This document shows positions 32,858 through 43,172 of a stretch of DNA of 62,000 nucleotides, one piece after another; position 1 is the first letter of the stretch; each line of letters starts with the position of its first letter. Below the pieces are notes generated by a model. It saw only the letters and a list, made by a program, of their open reading frames with translations. It searched no databases and was not told the origin of the DNA. This stretch comes from Cristatella mucedo. Lineage: Eukaryota > Bryozoa > Phylactolaemata > Cristatellidae. A program made the position numbers and the translations under genes. Location: NCBI GenBank assembly GCA_009760855.2, contig WPIO01000099.1, positions 1-62,000 on the forward strand, written 5' to 3'.

Positions 32858-33164
32858 ACCTGCATGCATACAAGATCATCAGATGGAGGCCATACATTGA
32901 GAGGCTCTGGTGAAGTTTCATTCGGTTCATACCTAGTTCCGTGTAAAGTCTACGGCAGTAGGGTGAAGATAAGACTTACCTATGAGAGAGGGTTGACCTT
33001 CAAGCAGAGTTAGTTAGAATTACTCCACCATTGTGCTAGTAGCAGCATGCTAAAGCTGCTTAAATGTAATCAGCATATTACCCACCCATTTCCAGCCGAC
33101 CAATGCCAAAAAGCAGCCGTGAGTGTTTTCTTGTGTGGTTCTTTGCAATGTTTGTCTCAGCCGG
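32858..33164. other. Unassigned sequence
   Basis: Nothing recognised. Confidence 0.35.
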
Positions 33165-33266
33165 TTACCTTGCATGTCATTAACCCATGCTTATCGCTTC
33201 CCATTCAATGACTTCTTGTAAAGCACCTAGATAGAGATTCGGTTCTCTCGTGGTGCTAAGAAGACA
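33165..33266 (+). mobile_element. LINE-A 3' tip, diverged
   Basis: CATGTCATTAACCCATGCTT, CTTGTAAAGCACCTAGATAG and AGATTCGGTTCTCTCGTGGT, then GCT. The stem is GCACC/GGTGC, a matched double change. Confidence 0.65.
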
Positions 33267-33828
33267 TCATTACTACAAAATCTAGAATATGCAGAAGGCA
33301 TCGTCGTGTGAAAATGCTTGGGATATTGCAAAGATGTAGCCTTTTTTAAATAGAAATCACAAGGGAAATAGAAGCACTCGGCATGCAAAGATACGTTGTT
33401 CTGTTTGGTCAGTATGGAACCTATCGTGGTGGCATGTACTACACACGAGCCACGGTGCCACGAGTAACTATAAACAAGCAGCCCATGGATGTTCCAGTTA
33501 GTATCCACGGTATGCCGGTCGTAATACTATAAACGTAACAGGGCTCCACGCAGGTCTACAATTGGGGGGAGAGAATGAAGAGTCTCAAAAGTTATTCTCA
33601 GTCTCAAGCAAGATGCTGCCGGTGAGCAGAATCCAATTCTTTCTCTGTTGGCAAAGCTGAGCGATTCCCGTGAGGTCACTTCACATCCGAGCCTTTTGCA
33701 GTGGTTCGACCAGCGGAGAGTTCTGAGGCTATAGGTAGATACAGCCCCACTTATCTGCACTGAGCATCGCTAAGCCAGCCGGTGGACAAGCCAGCCATCA
33801 GCAGCTGCTAATCTGGACGAACCTCTAG
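33267..33828. other. Unassigned sequence
   Basis: No recognised element. Minus frames at 33227-33508 and 33527-33760 have no supporting motif. Confidence 0.35.
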
Positions 33829-33829
33829 A

Positions 33830-34004
33830 TCGCTGGTTTGGCTCAGTGGTCAAAGTGCTTGCCTCGAACCAAGGTTGAGGTGAATTCATAAGATAACCGT
33901 GGTCGTGGGCTCGAGCCCCTTGGCACAAGCGAAGTGCCTAAACAGAGATTAAGTTCTCTTGGGGCACTATGCAAATCGATTATTATATAAATGAATTATA
34001 TCTT
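33830..34004 (+). mobile_element. SINE2, long-linker subfamily
   Basis: Head CGCTGGTTTGGCTCAGTGGT with an A-box, then an extra segment (GAGGTGAATTCATAAGATAA) before the B-box GTGGGCTCGAGCCCC (33904-33918). The tail is GAAGTGCCTAAACAGAGATT, then AAGTTCTCTTGGGGCACTAT. The outer stem is GTGCC/GGCAC, a third self-consistent state of the hairpin. Related long-linker copies are at 38810, 41968 and 56572. Confidence 0.85.
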
Positions 34005-34884
34005 CACATGACTAGACGCTCAGAGTCCTCACAGTGAATAATCGTGCCTGATATCGCGCCACAGTTCCCGAAAAGTGGCTCGCCTTGACCAGCTTGGCTG
34101 AGTGGGTAATGCCTGCGGCTCCAAAATTCGTTTAGCCCATTGTTTTATTAGCTTCGTCGGTGCCCCGCCCTCCTACACCATAGCAGCCATTGGCAGCTCC
34201 TTGTCTATCTAGTCTCTGAGAGTGGTGAGCAGGCGACCCATTAAGATGAACCAAGCTCGTATTTTGCATCTGATGCCCTCGTTTGGCTTTTAGGCAGATC
34301 TGCTTCGAGGCCGTGACTTCTCTGGTTTGAAGAGTGAACATGGCCGTGCCGGCCACTGTGTTTGCATAGTCTCAGTGCATCATGATAAAAAGGAAGTGGA
34401 GTTAGGTCAACTGAAAGTGATAAATGGGTGTGCTCTGCAGGTCGCACGAGAGCTCAGCAACCTACTCTCTGGGCTATGGAGCAACAGCCTATTAATTCTG
34501 ACTGTCTCCCCAGAGAAGCCAGCTGCTTGCAGGCCTCACCACTATCTAGGCGTAAGGGCCATGCGAGGCTGAGGGTAGGCTTACGTCAATCACCTCGGGT
34601 GGACACATAGCAGTGACATAAATTGTCACCTTCTAATGTCGGTAGCCTTGTGATTAAGGTGCAATTACGTTGCACAGGGTGCTGAATGGTCGAGCCCACA
34701 AAAGGCCTCACTCAATGCATGCCGAGCCATATTAGCAGGGTTCTGGATATTTTTCACCTCGGCCTGTCTTTGACTGCTGCTACGTTGCTTCGACAAGCCC
34801 AAAAGTGCCCTACACATACCATCAACCACCCCACTCCGAGACTTGCCTTCGCTGGGTTGGTCAATTCCAGTGCTTCAATGAGTT
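34005..34884. other. Unassigned sequence
   Basis: Holds a short tRNA-like A-box stretch (CTTGGCTGAGTGGGTAATGC, about 34090-34109) without a B-box, possibly a SINE head fragment. Otherwise nothing recognised. Confidence 0.35.
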
Positions 34885-34982
34885 AAGCCATTTGTATAGC
34901 ACCCCGGGATGCCTTAATCTCTATCCAGGCAGGCACTTAACACATGCCGAAAGGCTTGAGCCCATGATCTTGGAGCTTTTGG
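34885..34982 (-). mobile_element. SINE2 3' half
   Basis: The plus strand CATTTGTATAGCACCCCGGG, CCTTAATCTCTATCCAGGCA and AGGCTTGAGCCCATGATCTT is the complement of tail and B-box. Confidence 0.7.
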
Positions 34983-35366
34983 TGCCACTCGGCTGCTCAG
35001 CAATAGACAGTGGGACTATCGGACTCGTCGAGAGTCTAGCAGCTGGGGACTAAAACTTCTTCGTGGCCTCGTGGTAAATAAATACCAATCAGATCAGTGG
35101 GCTTCATTCGTGTTCAGTATTAGTGGTAATTGGGCAGTCACCTCTGCATGTGCAGGGCAGGCAGGAATGGGAAGGGATGAACAGTAGCCCAGGGCTACGG
35201 AAAGACATCTGTGGTCCCACACTGCTGCTCAGCAGTGGTGACTAACTGACAAACTGCCAGACTGTTCAGCTAAAACCAACCCCGAAATACAAAGGCTGGA
35301 TTGACAGCCTGATCAGGGCTCGATCGGTCCGGCAACCGAACACAAGGCTGCTAGATAGAGTTATGG
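34983..35366. other. Unassigned sequence
   Basis: Nothing recognised. Confidence 0.35.
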
Positions 35367-35367
35367 T

Positions 35368-35530
35368 TAGCTACTTAAACAGGCCCGTCGTATACAGCTG
35401 CAGGAGAGTCGTTGAGGCTATAGTTTTCACTTGCAGCGGGCAATAAAGAACTGCACGGTGAAGGAAGGAATCAAATCGGCTACCTGGGTCGTGCCGTGCA
35501 CAGAGCACCCTACCCCTCCCCCAGGCTTAG
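35368..35530 (-). mobile_element. SINE1, diverged
   Basis: The plus strand has AGCTACTTAAACAGGCCCGT, GAGGCTATAGTTTTCACTTG and CAGCGGGCAATAAAGAA, then a B-box relic and GAGCACCCTACCCC. These are in SINE1 minus-strand order. Confidence 0.6.
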
Positions 35531-35664
35531 AACTAGATAGTGGTTGACACACGCGATTTGGCTCGAGCAACTCGGGTCATACAGTTCGCCAAGACAAGGT
35601 CGAGCGACACCTAAGAGCAAGCAGAGGCAAACGCTCGGCAAAGCTGCAGCTTTGCCATCTGATG

Positions 35665-35880
35665 AAGGTTAATGCATGCTGCCACTAACCATATTTGCAT
35701 GCTGACCCTGTGCATGTCACATCAAACCATGTTATGTTTTGTTGACATTGCTCATGCTACCATTAACCATTTGATCATGCTTCCTCTGCAGCAAATGGAA
35801 AGTAACCAGAAAGAGATTGAGTTCTCTGATGATGCTATATAAATGCAAAATAATAATAACAATTATTATTATTATTAAGG
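35665..35880 (+). mobile_element. LINE-A 3' untranslated region and tail
   Basis: CATGCTGCCACTAACCATAT, TTGCATGCTGACCCTGTGCA, CTTCCTCTGCAGCAAATGGA, then AGAGATTGAGTTCTCTGATG and (ATT)n. The 5' arm of the outer stem has been lost (AGTAACCAG in place of AAGCGCCTAG). Confidence 0.85.
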
Positions 35881-36478
35881 CCGCCGATCCGAAGACGAGA
35901 AAACCGGCTTCTATTGTGGCAGAACTCCAGCCGGGCACGTAGGAATGCTACATAATTTTCCCTACTACCCTGGTATGCAGCACACAGACACGTCACTTGA
36001 AGGCATGCAAAAGTGTCACTTGGAATTAGCGTCTGACAGCATTCTGTTCACATCGTTCGACTTTCACTTGGCTCTCTAGTCCCTCAGTGCTGGCCCAGCG
36101 ATGACAGTGAGGGACAGCCCCTAGGAGATTGAGAACAATGGTACTTTAGGCTATTTTAATCTTTTTTGACAAGTAAATCTCGCATGTATACTAGCTTGCC
36201 CCAAAGATTGCCATGTTGTTTGGACTGATCTGAACGGCAGTCTAGATTTGAACCAGTCTGTAGGCATACTGCTTGAATTGATAATTTGTCTACTTGCTTA
36301 CATTCTCTAATAGCAAGCAACTTTTGTCATGAATTTGATGCCTAATCTTCACACGCAAGACTTTTCGACAAATATGCTTTGACCAATTTTAGACAGCTTG
36401 AGATTTCAATTATGCATGCCTATTTTCAACCATAGTCTTGGATTTAATTTGCTAAATGCAGTATCATTTTAGAATATT
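35881..36478. other. Unassigned sequence
   Basis: Nothing recognised. Confidence 0.35.
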
Positions 36479-36540
36479 GCCTCGATAGACGTTAAATTCT
36501 CTTGGAGCAATATACAAAAGAATCATTATTATTATTATAA
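36479..36540 (+). mobile_element. LINE-A/SINE2 tail scrap
   Basis: CTCGATAGACGTTAAATTCT, CTTGGAGCAATATACAAAAG and (ATT)n. Only the tail remains. Confidence 0.55.
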
Positions 36541-36705
36541 TCTGCTTGATACAAAAATGCAGAACCTCAGCCCAGGTACACAAGATCGGTCCTCTGATAA
36601 ATATTTCTTACTTGATCAATAATATTAGATGCATATGGTTTTCAGATGTTTGGCTAAGGCACTAAAATAGTTTGGGAACTGAAGCAACTTTTCTTATGTA
36701 ATCTG

Positions 36706-36840
36706 AGTGGCCCGGGGGTAATAGGATGCCTTTGCCAACCTAGGTCATGGGTTCCAGCCCTGCAGTATATGTGAAGCACCTAGAGAAAGACTAGTAGTTG
36801 GGTTTTCTTGGCGTACTATACAAGGGAAAATTATATTTTT
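36706..36840 (+). mobile_element. SINE2, diverged
   Basis: The head GTGGCCCGGGGGTAATAGGA, the B-box-like CATGGGTTCCAGCCCTG (36748-36764), the tail GTGAAGCACCTAGAGAAAGA and TTTTCTTGGCGTACTATACA are recognisable, with insertions in the loop. Confidence 0.65.
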
Positions 36841-37550
36841 TCATTAGATTGCTCTCCTTTTTTGGAAATACATTATTTCCTTAACTCATCTGTTAGCACC
36901 ACATGCTTGGCTTCAGGGGCCATTGCAAAAACAAAATGGATCAGCTGTATCGTTGTAACTGGAACCCATCTGTATGCTTAATCTGTCTGTGAGCATATAC
37001 AATGGTCATATGGTCATAAGGATGGTGTGCATCCAGACAGATTGCACTATAATTCTAAAACCTACTCTGCCTGAAGCACCAACCTCTCATATTGGTCAGC
37101 CACTTCACTCAAGCCCTATGGTAATGGAATTTATAAAGCAGGTTAGAGCTGGCCCCATCACTCAGGTCAGCTGGCAGCTCTTGACATTCGGTCAGCTCTT
37201 TCTGTCGGCCTAGCCCAGAGTAAAAATATATAGCACGGCCATAAGCTGGATTTACAGTACCAAACATCCTAAAGGGGTATTGCAGCATTACAAAGAGATA
37301 AATAATCTCGGTGTGCTGTCATCTGGAGTTGAGCACACGTCCCCTAAAACAACACGTGAGAGGCTTGCCAACTCAGCCATTTCGAGTACTTCCCTCCTCC
37401 TTACTAAGACTTTGGTGTCACGACCTCAAGTAAAGAGCATTGAGCATCAGGACGTTTACTGCTGCATCTGCATAGGAGGCGGGCATCTGCATTTGCATTA
37501 CTGCTGCTGCACTGGTTGGTATGGAGGCAGGCCACAGCCATAAAAAGAAA
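36841..37550. other. Unassigned sequence
   Basis: Plus frames at 36974-37213 and 37280-37543 have no recognised motif. Confidence 0.35.
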
Positions 37551-37551
37551 C

Positions 37552-37552
<1 letters not shown>

Positions 37553-37600
<48 letters not shown>
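37553..37600. repeat. (CA)n microsatellite
   Basis: About 23 CA units, followed by a short TATA run. Confidence 0.97.
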
Positions 37601-37604
<4 letters not shown>

Positions 37605-37734
37605 ATTTTTATAGAGGGGAAGATCCTGTGCTCCGTCTAGGGTGGAGCAGATCAACTTTCGCCTCCTTCTTTCATTGTCACGCATGGCATTGGTTTGGAC
37701 AGCAAGTTGAGCTACCCAAACCAGGCAACTCATG

Positions 37735-38808
37735 AATAATAATAATATTAATAATGCACTTAATACAGCGCCCTCAGAGAACTCAATCTCTCTCTAGGCG
37801 TTTTACATTTGCTGCAAACGGAAAAGCAATGGAATGGTGGGTAATATCATGCTTGATAAACAAACAACATAAATAACATGGTTAGTGGTGACATGCACAG
37901 GGTCAATATGCAAATGTGGTTAGTGGCAGCTTGCACAGTGTCAGCACGCATAAGCACGTGAAGGACGAATCACAGGGCCGCACTAAATGCTGTCCTAAAT
38001 AGGTGTGTTTTCAAGTTCTTTTTGAATGTGGTCAAGTCAGGGATGTTCTGACGAAAGTCGGGAGTGAGTTCCAGGCTTTGGGAGCATACGAACTAAATGC
38101 ACGGTCTCCAAAGGATTTGAGGTTTGTACGAGGTATTGGTAGACTGTTGGATTCCGAAAAGCGAGTGGTACGATGCTTGACCTGGTGGCGGAGTAAATCT
38201 GACAGATAGGCTGGAGCCAAAGAATGAATTGACCTAAAAGTGAGCGACAAAACCTTAAAGTCCATCCGTTGCTTGACTGGTAGCCAGTGCAGGTCGGCGA
38301 GAAGTGGTGTGATATGACAACTGCGACGCTCACGACAGACAAGCCTAGCTGCGGAGTTTTGCACCAGCTGCAATCGCCTGATCGCACATGCTGGTAGGCC
38401 AGTAAGCAGTGAGTTGCAGAAGTCGAAACGGGATGTCATGAATGCATGGACCAACTTAGACGTGGTATCCTTATCTAAACAAGCCCGAATTTTAGCAATG
38501 TTATGTAGCTGAAAGTAGGCAGATTTGACTGTGGAGCCGATGTGGTCGTCTAACAAGAGGTCACTTTGGAACATGACACCTAGATTTCGAGTTGATTCAT
38601 CAGGAGATATGCTTGCAGAGCCAATTTTGAGCGTCGGCCTTTCCAATTTCTGAATCACACTGGGTTTGCCCATAACTAGTAAGTTAGCTTTATCATCATT
38701 CAGTTTTAGAAAATGTGCTGCCATCCATGTGCAGATGTCATCAATGCATGCAGCAAGTGCTGCTACAATAGCGAAATAGGTATCGATTCTTCCGAACCCA
38801 TCTGCCAA
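37735..38808 (-). mobile_element. LINE-A, best-preserved 3' copy (about 1.07 kb)
   Basis: It runs on the minus strand from within the reverse-transcriptase domain (right end, about 38800) through the ORF2 C-terminus and 3' untranslated region to the tail hairpin (about 37767-37803) and an (ATT)n terminus. The element is 5'-truncated, as is usual for LINEs. Its 5' end abuts a SINE2 copy at 38810 pointing the other way. Confidence 0.93.
38032..38808 (-). pseudogene. Non-LTR retrotransposon ORF2: RT thumb and C-terminal domain
   Basis: 258-codon minus-strand frame. In order: CIDDICTWMAAHFLKLNDDK (about residues 21-40, the conserved region after the catalytic box), STRNLGVMFQSDLLLDDHI (about 90-108), LVHAFMTSRFDFCNSLLTGL (about 138-157), LQLVQNSAARLVCRERR and LADLHWLPVKQRMDFKVLSL (about 191-210), then FGDRAFSSYAPKAWNSLP (about 234-251). 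Near 38033 the run CCCC found in other copies is CCC, a 1-base loss. It shifts the frame at RTSLT and removes about 20 C-terminal residues. The first residues (MADGFGRIDTYF...) already diverge from the canonical RT. It cannot make a working enzyme. Confidence 0.9.
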
Positions 38809-38809
38809 G

Positions 38810-38970
38810 CTTGTTTATCCCAGTAGTTGAGGTGCTTGCCTCGATCAAGGTCAATGTGAATGTATTTGATGACCGAGATTTGGATGTGAGCCTTGCAGCT
38901 GGCATTTGCGAAGTGCCTGGATAGAGATTCAAGTTCTTTTAGGGCGCCCGAATGAATTATATTTTATTTT
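38810..38970 (+). mobile_element. SINE2, long-linker subfamily
   Basis: GCTTGTTTATCCCAGTAGTT, GAGGTGCTTGCCTCGATCAA, the linker with GAATGTATTTGATGACCGAG, a decayed B-box (GATGTGAGCCTTGCA), and the tail GAAGTGCCTGGATAGAGATT, TTCTTTTAGGGCGCCCGAAT. Confidence 0.8.
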
Positions 38971-39494
38971 TTGTGAGATCATAGGCTGTGTTCGCAGAAA
39001 GCACCAGGCCAGCTCGGGAGCTCGTGCACTGGTCAGGCTTCAGTGTGGCCCAGTTCACTGGGAGCCATTGTCCCAGAATAGTAGCCGGCCAGAGACTGCA
39101 ATCAGGCACACTGAGACTCAGACAGGGGACCCCAGCCATCAGGCCATGTCACCGAAGCCCAGTCAGGCAGGCCTACAGCAGAAACAGCCCATTCACTCGG
39201 CTCTGATTAGGTTACACGCTCATTAAACCACCGATTTGTGCATAGAGGTGGCAAAGCCTCACGGGTTCGATAGAAAAGTCATCAGATTGAGGAGCAGCTG
39301 CAGCGACTCCAGTGTAGATCAAGGGGGAGGCGAGAAGCAAATGACTGGCCACCATTTTGGGCGCCCACGAACTTGCACAAGCAGGAAGGAGCAGCTTTTA
39401 CCTCCTCCTCAGCTTCATTTTTGCGCACTTTACAGCAATCACCTCAGGGCCCGGCCGCTCACGAGCCTCCTCAGGCTAACAGCTCGCACAGGTG
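38971..39494. other. Unassigned sequence
   Basis: Nothing recognised. A frame starting at 39373 is open only because it runs into the duplicated and GACA-rich stretch that follows. Confidence 0.35.
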
Positions 39495-39861
39495 CAGGAT
39501 GACTGATGAATGTAAGGCAGCTCTTTCTTTTGTTGGAAAATGTCAATACCAATCTCATGTTTGCAGGCTAGTCACGATAAACATAATCATCATCGCTTGT
39601 TCACAGCCCCCTACTCTCATCGCTAGGGAAAAAGACAGAATTAGAGAGACAGATAGACAGAAAGACAGACAGAATGAGAGACAGACAGACAGACAGACAG
39701 ACAGGATGACTGATGAATGTAAGGCAGCTCTTTCTTTTGTTGGAAAATGTCAATACCAATCTCATGTTTGCAGGCTAGTCACGATAAACATAATCATCGC
39801 TTGTTCACAGCCCCCTACTCTCATCGCTAGGGAGACAGATAGACAGAAAGACAGACAGAAT

Positions 39862-39908
<47 letters not shown>
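39495..39908. repeat. 207-bp tandem duplication containing a (GACA)n
   Basis: CAGGATGACTGATGAATGTA begins at 39495 and again at 39702, a period of 207 bp. About 130 bases of non-repetitive sequence (CAGCTCTTTCTTTTGTTGG through CATCGCTAGGGA) plus the adjoining GACA microsatellite are repeated. The second copy lacks one ATC. Near-identity shows the duplication is recent. Confidence 0.93.
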
Positions 39909-39927
<19 letters not shown>

Positions 39928-40007
39928 GACACAGAGAGAGATACAGAGAGAGACAGAGACAGAGACAGAGAGACAGAGACAGAGAGAGAGAGAGAGAGAG
40001 ACAGACG

Positions 40008-40039
<32 letters not shown>

Positions 40040-40070
40040 CAGAGACAGAGAGAGAGAGAGAGAGACAGAC

Positions 40071-40123
<53 letters not shown>

Positions 40124-40160
40124 CAGAGACAGAGACAGAGAGAGTGAGACAGAGAGCATT
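39828..40160. repeat. (GACA)n / (GA)n microsatellite
   Basis: Pure GACA units at about 39860-39925, grading into GAGACA and (GA)n mixtures up to 40160. Confidence 0.97.
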
Positions 40161-40194
40161 GCGATGCCCCTGAGACAATGCATCATGAGCATTG

Positions 40195-40265
40195 CTTATA
40201 TATATATTCCCCTGAGATATATATATAATGCATATATGCTATAGTTATTATATATATATATTATT

Positions 40266-40359
<94 letters not shown>

Positions 40360-40362
40360 AGT
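40195..40362. repeat. (TA)n microsatellite
   Basis: Interrupted then near-pure TA tract. The longest pure block is at about 40265-40320. Confidence 0.97.
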
Positions 40363-41966
40363 GAATCCTTGATGCACTTAGCTTACTTTCTCGTGCTCTG
40401 AGAGAAAGCATGTCGGTAGCTTACTTCCTAGACCATACATGTGTGGCTACTTCCGTCGGCCGGCAATATGCCTTGCTCCGGCCTTCTATTGGGATTTTCT
40501 GACATCCGAGTGGGAAAGCTAGGCTACAGGGGAGCTAGCTGTCGAGCCTGGGCTAGTGCACTGCTATGCTACTGTTGACACGTGTCATCGTTCGACAAAC
40601 AACCAGAATCTTCAGCTAAGAGCATTAAAGTCAACAAGGAAATCGATCGCGTGAGTGATCGATGGAGTAGAATGATGATATTAGGAGCCTCGGGAGCAGC
40701 TGGTCCCATTGTGATGCTGGTGGACACAACTGCTGTGGCTGCTGATGCTGCCGGCAGCGATAGTGCCAGGACTGTGGAACTCGGTCGGACTGCTGGCTCG
40801 ACAGAGCTACAACGTCTCAACTGCGATCTGATCTGCAGCTACTTTGCAAAAGCCGGCAGATGAGAGGCAAGTTGCAGCCAGCCAGGAGTCTCGGGTCATC
40901 GACAAGATGACAAGTAGTTGCCATCATTGAGAAATCTGTCACGAGCAAGAGGTCTCCTGAGAACAATGGTCACAAGACACCAGTAACCTTCCAAAAGCAG
41001 TAAGAAGCAGTAAGAGAGCAGCATAAACGATGAGGTCCGTGTTGAGGCTGGCAAGTTATAGGAGCCAGGCTGCCTTTGGAAAGCGTGCAGCTGCGCTATA
41101 AGATCAGTAGGTGATTGAGCCTGTGGCAGCACTGATTTTTGTTCTCTGACAGTGTGCAAATTTGATTAAATATAGATCGTAATGAGAATAATAGCAATAA
41201 TAAGCATTATATAGCAGTGTGCCTTGCCATGACTGAATGGTGGGCCAACCGACAGACCTTGAGTCTTAAACATCTCTCACCCCCCCCCCAGCCACCGGTC
41301 ATAGGAATAGGGAGGGGCCCTACCGGCTAAAACCTCTCGGGCCGACCCTGTGCCAGTCATCATATTGCTAGACATGGCCATCTAACAAAAACAATGTTTA
41401 ACCTTCGTCTAGGTCAAGATTTAAGCAACAGAGCCGACGTCCTGACTGGTATTCTCAACCCCTCCTCAACGTCGTTGGGCACAAAGCTGTGTTTCGGGGC
41501 CAAGCACTTGACAAGCCACTATGGTCGCCACGTAACCGGCCACTGGCACGAGCCGAGTTACTGGCTTATCGGGATTATATTGAGTCAGTTTAATCTCGCA
41601 CTCTGCAGCATCGCTGCTGCAGCTCAAAACCTTGCTATGCCAACACTCTAATTAGAGCCAGTCTGATTAGAGCCAGCCCTGCCTTCAGGATCAGCTGGCT
41701 CGTGCAAGCACGACCTGCAAAGCAGAGCTCAAAAGCAACAGCAGGTCTGCCAATGTCTGCCAATGAAATGCATTCCAAGGATAAAAAGCATTGCAAGGTG
41801 ATGCTCTCACGGCAGTTAATATATTTTATCGAGAAATATAGGATTTCTCCACCGTATCAACGTCCAATTTTCTCCAAAGAAGCCGTTATAAAGAACAATA
41901 AATACTATCCCTTTCCATAGTTTAGGGACTGTTGGCTGAAATGCTTTTGTGCCATGGGCCAAGGTA
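40363..41966. other. Unassigned sequence
   Basis: Contains a 93-codon plus frame (40582-40863) starting MSSFDKQPESSAKSIKVNKE, which I do not recognise, and a 10-base C run at 41280-41289. No splice or promoter evidence. Confidence 0.35.
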
Positions 41967-41967
41967 G

Positions 41968-42124
41968 AAGGACATTTGTATAGCACCCTAAGAGAACTTA
42001 ATCTCTATTCAGGCGTTTAACATGTGCCACGAGGCTCGAGCCCACGGCCTCGGTAGTCAAATGCATTCACCTTGACCGTGGTTGGAGGCGAGCACCTTGA
42101 CTACTGAGATAAACCAGCATGGCA
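41968..42124 (-). mobile_element. SINE2, long-linker subfamily, near full length
   Basis: On the minus strand: head GCCATGCTGGTTTATCTCAG, TAGTCAAGGTGCTCGCCTCC, the linker with GAATGCATTTGACTACCGAG, the B-box GTGGGCTCGAGCCTCG (42026-42041), and the tail AATAGAGATTAAGTTCTCTT with AGGGTGCTATACAAATG. Confidence 0.85.
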
Positions 42125-43045
42125 TTTACTTTCTTTGCGATATTTTATTCTTGTACGACTTACTCGCCACCCACGATGCCAATGCAGTTACACCATCTTT
42201 TCACCGGCGGGTGATTCTGGTACTTTCTATCAAAATGTCTTTTGCTGCTACTCACTGCCTCACCAGCCCTCCCAATTTGCTTATGCTTTTTTCTCTTGCA
42301 TCAAATTATGGTATATATATATATATATATATATATAGGCCTTTGGTTGTTCGTGCAATTGTGTACCGAAAGCCAGCCATTCTTTGAACACGACGGTGGC
42401 CCTGTGCCGGTTCGAGGATCTGCCATCTACCAATCTACCAGTCCCCTCATTGCCTCAAGAACCGGCAGAAGTCGATTCGCATGCAAACACCACCAGCAGG
42501 ATTTGAAACCGTTACCTCAAGTAGAGAGATGGCTCCACTAAACGTCAGGCAACATGACCGACCCTGATCTCCAGTCTGTTATTACGACCATTGCGATTAC
42601 TAAATGAGCACCACTACCATCGTCGTTCACACCTTGTGCAATCCTCACAGTCATCCCATCGAGTAGATGCTAGATTGCTTCGCGCCGTAAGACAGTCAAT
42701 GCACTTTCAGACAGACCGACGGCTGGACAGATATGTTGGAAGGAGCCGACGGAAAGAAAATCGCATCGTGTGAGTCAATCCCACGAGCTGCCCATTTAGT
42801 CCGGAATACAATTTTCAGTTGGGCAATGCTGGCACTGTAGCCTTGACACTGCATACCGGCTATCGCCCGCAGCCAGCTTTCAATCGGTTGAGTCGGGAGG
42901 CCTCCCCCCCCCCAATTCCTGTGCATCATTCTCGACCATGGGAGGGTGATCCGTGATGACAAGAAGAGTGAGTCAACTTGCTACCGGGCGTTCACAGCTC
43001 AGTGCAGTTTCTAGCCAGTAAAAAACGCTTTTTATTCGGCAATCT
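42125..43045. other. Unassigned sequence
   Basis: Contains (TA)n at about 42311-42337 and a 10-base C run at 42904-42913. No gene recognised. Confidence 0.4.
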
Positions 43046-43047
43046 CC

Positions 43048-43172
43048 AGGCAGCCTCGGTCAGCGAGCAGCCTCGGACTTGAGACTGTCTCGGTCAGCAA
43101 GCAGCCTCGGACTTCAGGCAGCCTCCGACTTCAAGAGGCAGCCTCGGACATTACGCAGCCTCGGACAGCAGC
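43048..43172. repeat. GCAGCCTCGG minisatellite
   Basis: The core GCAGCCTCGGAC or GCAGCCTCGGTCAGC appears six to seven times at 12-30 base spacing, with a longer unit (CTCGGTCAGCRAGCAGCCTC) duplicated at about 43056 and 43089. Units are imperfect. Confidence 0.8.
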
